The notes below the pieces were generated by a model. It saw only the letters and a program-made list of their open reading frames with translations, ran no database searches and was not told where the DNA came from. A stretch of DNA of 64,000 nucleotides. Origin: CAYFXE01 sp964347035 (lineage in GTDB: Bacteria > Acidobacteriota > Aminicenantia > Aminicenantales > Aminicenantaceae). Of the stretch, positions 62,659 through 64,000 are shown in pieces. Position numbers and translations under genes: made by a program. The first letter of the stretch is position 1. Every line of letters begins with the position of its first letter. The stretch is taken from assembly GCA_964347035.1 (NCBI GenBank), contig CAYFXE010000002.1, positions 62,001-126,000 on the forward strand. The letters are read 5' to 3'.

Positions 62659-63245
62659 ATGGAAAAAATCATCATTCCAAAAGACCTANNNNNNNNNNNN
62701 NNNNNNNNNNNNNNNNNNNNNNNNNNCTCAAAGGAAAACCCAATTTCATGGCCCTCGATTGGTTAACGCGCGCAAACTATCAACCGGCGATGCTCGGTAT
62801 CTGTGTCAGCAAGCGTAACCAATCCCGTACCGCCATCCTCGAGACCAGAGAATTCAGCATAAATGTGCCCACCGTGGATATGGTCGAGATCACAGACTAC
62901 ACCGGGTTAGTCTCGGGAAGGGAAGTTGATAAATCCATTCTGTTTAAAGTCTTTTACGGGAAACTCAAGGCAGCACCCATGATTTCCAACTGTCCTCTAA
63001 CACTGGAATGCAAGCTTTACAAAACAATAGATCTTCCTACCAACTCCTTTTTCATCGGCGAGATCATCAACATATACTCAGAGGAAAAATACCTAATAGA
63101 CATTAAGCCAGATGTCGAGAAAATCAAGCCGTTTCTCTTAACTATGCCTGACAACAGATACTGGTCGATTGGCGAATGTGTCGGTCATGCCTGGTGCGAT
63201 GGCCTTAGACTGCGCGAACGTTTAGCACAGAAAAAGCAGAGCTGA
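62659..63245 (+). CDS. Flavin reductase/flavoredoxin-like protein, interrupted by a 38-N assembly gap
   Basis: The ATG at 62659 has AGGAGAGG directly before it and gives MEKIIIPKDL. 38 N (62689-62726) follow, then LKGKPNFMALDWLTRANYQPAMLGICVSKRNQSRTAILETREFSINVP, the FMN-binding split-barrel pattern of flavoredoxins. Before the gap the frame differs by one base from that after it. A gap of 36 or 39 bases would join them, so the gene is probably intact. The end NRYWSIGECVGHAWCDGLRLRERL matches the family. It reduces or binds FMN in the cytoplasm; the partner is unknown. Confidence 0.82.
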
Positions 63246-63260
63246 CTTCGAAAGGAAAGA

Positions 63261-64000
63261 TTATTGTCTTCTTTTTTGAATCCCCTTGATGGCTCCTTCG
63301 ATCAACCGATAGGCCGCTTTGAGGGATATCAAGTCTTTATCTCTCTCTCCAAATGGCAGGGAAGCGATTCCGATCGCTGCGGCTTTTTCGTGCTGAAACA
63401 TCACTTCCAACGCCGCTGCCAGTTCTTGACTCGTCGGACCAGCCGGAGCTGTGAGAGGATGCCCGGCCACTTCTCCTGGATCAAGCACGTCCATGTCGAT
63501 GTGGATGTAGATGATTTCTGTTAGCCGGCTCAGCCTCTCCATCTGGCGGTTAATGTTCTCGGAGAGGGTTTTAATTTCGCCGACTGATATCATCTCGCAT
63601 TGGGACCGATCCAGGAGTTCTTGTTCTAAAGGATCGACATCCCTGAGGCCGGCCATGACGATGTATTTTGTCGGCAGGGCCGGATCTAGTCCTGCCTTCA
63701 AGCGCAATCGAGTCAGACACATCCCGGCCGCGATGGCTACGGGCATCCCGCCGAGCATTCCGCTCAGAGTTGTTTCAGGAGTGTTGAAATCTGCATGGGC
63801 GTCGATCCAGACGAGGCCAATCCGCAGAGGTTTCTGTCCCGCTAAGCCGACTGATTGTAAGCTTCTCGAGTCTGATTCTCGAGGTTTTAGCGGGGGTTTG
63901 AGCTGCTGAAGCCCGGCCAGCATACCCAAAAGATCCGTACAGTTTGTCAAAAGTCCGATCGTAAAATACTCGTCCTTTCTGCGTTCAGATATGAGACGGC
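63261..64000 (-). CDS. Arginase/agmatinase/formiminoglutamase-family hydrolase, 5' end beyond window
   Basis: The frame is open to the right edge (codons before the first TTG read RRKDEYFTIGLL), so the N-terminal part lies outside. The visible part holds the di-manganese motifs WIDAHADFN and HIDMDVLDP and the conserved SLPFGERDKDLISLKAAYRLIEGAI at the end. The first metal-binding GGDHS-type motif is not recognisable at the position GLLTNCTDLLGMLAG, as in some divergent members. It would hydrolyse a guanidino compound to urea or a related product. It is convergent with the flavin-reductase gene, 15 bp apart. Confidence 0.85.
   Translation of the reverse strand, partial: RLISERRKDEYFTIGLLTNCTDLLGMLAGLQQLKPPLKPRESDSRSLQSVGLAGQKPLRIGLVWIDAHADFNTPETTLSGMLGGMPVAIAAGMCLTRLRLKAGLDPALPTKYIVMAGLRDVDPLEQELLDRSQCEMISVGEIKTLSENINRQMERLSRLTEIIYIHIDMDVLDPGEVAGHPLTAPAGPTSQELAAALEVMFQHEKAAAIGIASLPFGERDKDLISLKAAYRLIEGAIKGIQKRRQ

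Overview
The window looks like a draft-assembly contig (five runs of N) from an uncultured bacterium of the Acidobacteriota/Candidatus Aminicenantes type. That placement is an inference from gene content: Oar-like TonB receptors, alkaline-phosphatase-superfamily proteins fused to TPRs, a GWxTD-domain protein, large families of orphan MacB/FtsX-type permeases, and PadR genes ahead of permeases with N-terminal prefix domains. No rRNA, tRNA, CRISPR array or intact transposase was seen.

Left part (1-16.7 kb). A surface-nutrient block holds a sulfatase-like/TPR protein (cut by the window edge), an Oar-like TonB receptor, a second sulfatase-like/TPR protein and a GWxTD/TPR protein. After these come a stand-alone TPR paralogue and the decayed 5' end of another TonB receptor, then a zinc-ribbon membrane protein, an ECF sigma/anti-sigma pair and a second TonB receptor. 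Three -24/-12 (sigma-54) promoters lie here, each preceded by a TAGACA-type motif.

Middle part (17-58.5 kb). A NtrY-like histidine kinase and a NtrC-type response regulator are transcribed divergently from an efflux operon. They are followed by eleven paralogous two-module FtsX/MacB permeases on both strands (one a pseudogene, two interrupted by assembly gaps), only two ATPases, one membrane-fusion protein and one TolC-like outer-membrane protein. Four transcription units start at near-consensus sigma-54 promoters. Each of these has the same enhancer: a 16-bp palindrome (TGTYCG-N4-YGRACA) and a 17-bp palindrome (TGTYNY-N5-CGWACA) whose starts are exactly 21 bp apart, ending 51-55 bp before the -24 element. 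The likely reading is one regulon controlled by the adjacent regulator, which brings together a MacA/MacB/TolC-like pump whose parts are split between operons. Small conserved genes of unknown function (72, 72 and 98 aa) sit inside these units.

Between the permeases lie an ATC-hydrolase-like protein, a VOC protein divergent from a double-HxlR regulator with a symmetric face-to-face promoter, and miniature inverted-repeat elements placed directly after permease stop codons.

Right part (58.5-64 kb). This holds an S41 peptidase, an SDR gene broken by two in-frame amber codons, a GT-A glycosyltransferase, a flavin-reductase-like protein across an N gap, and an arginase-family protein cut by the window edge.
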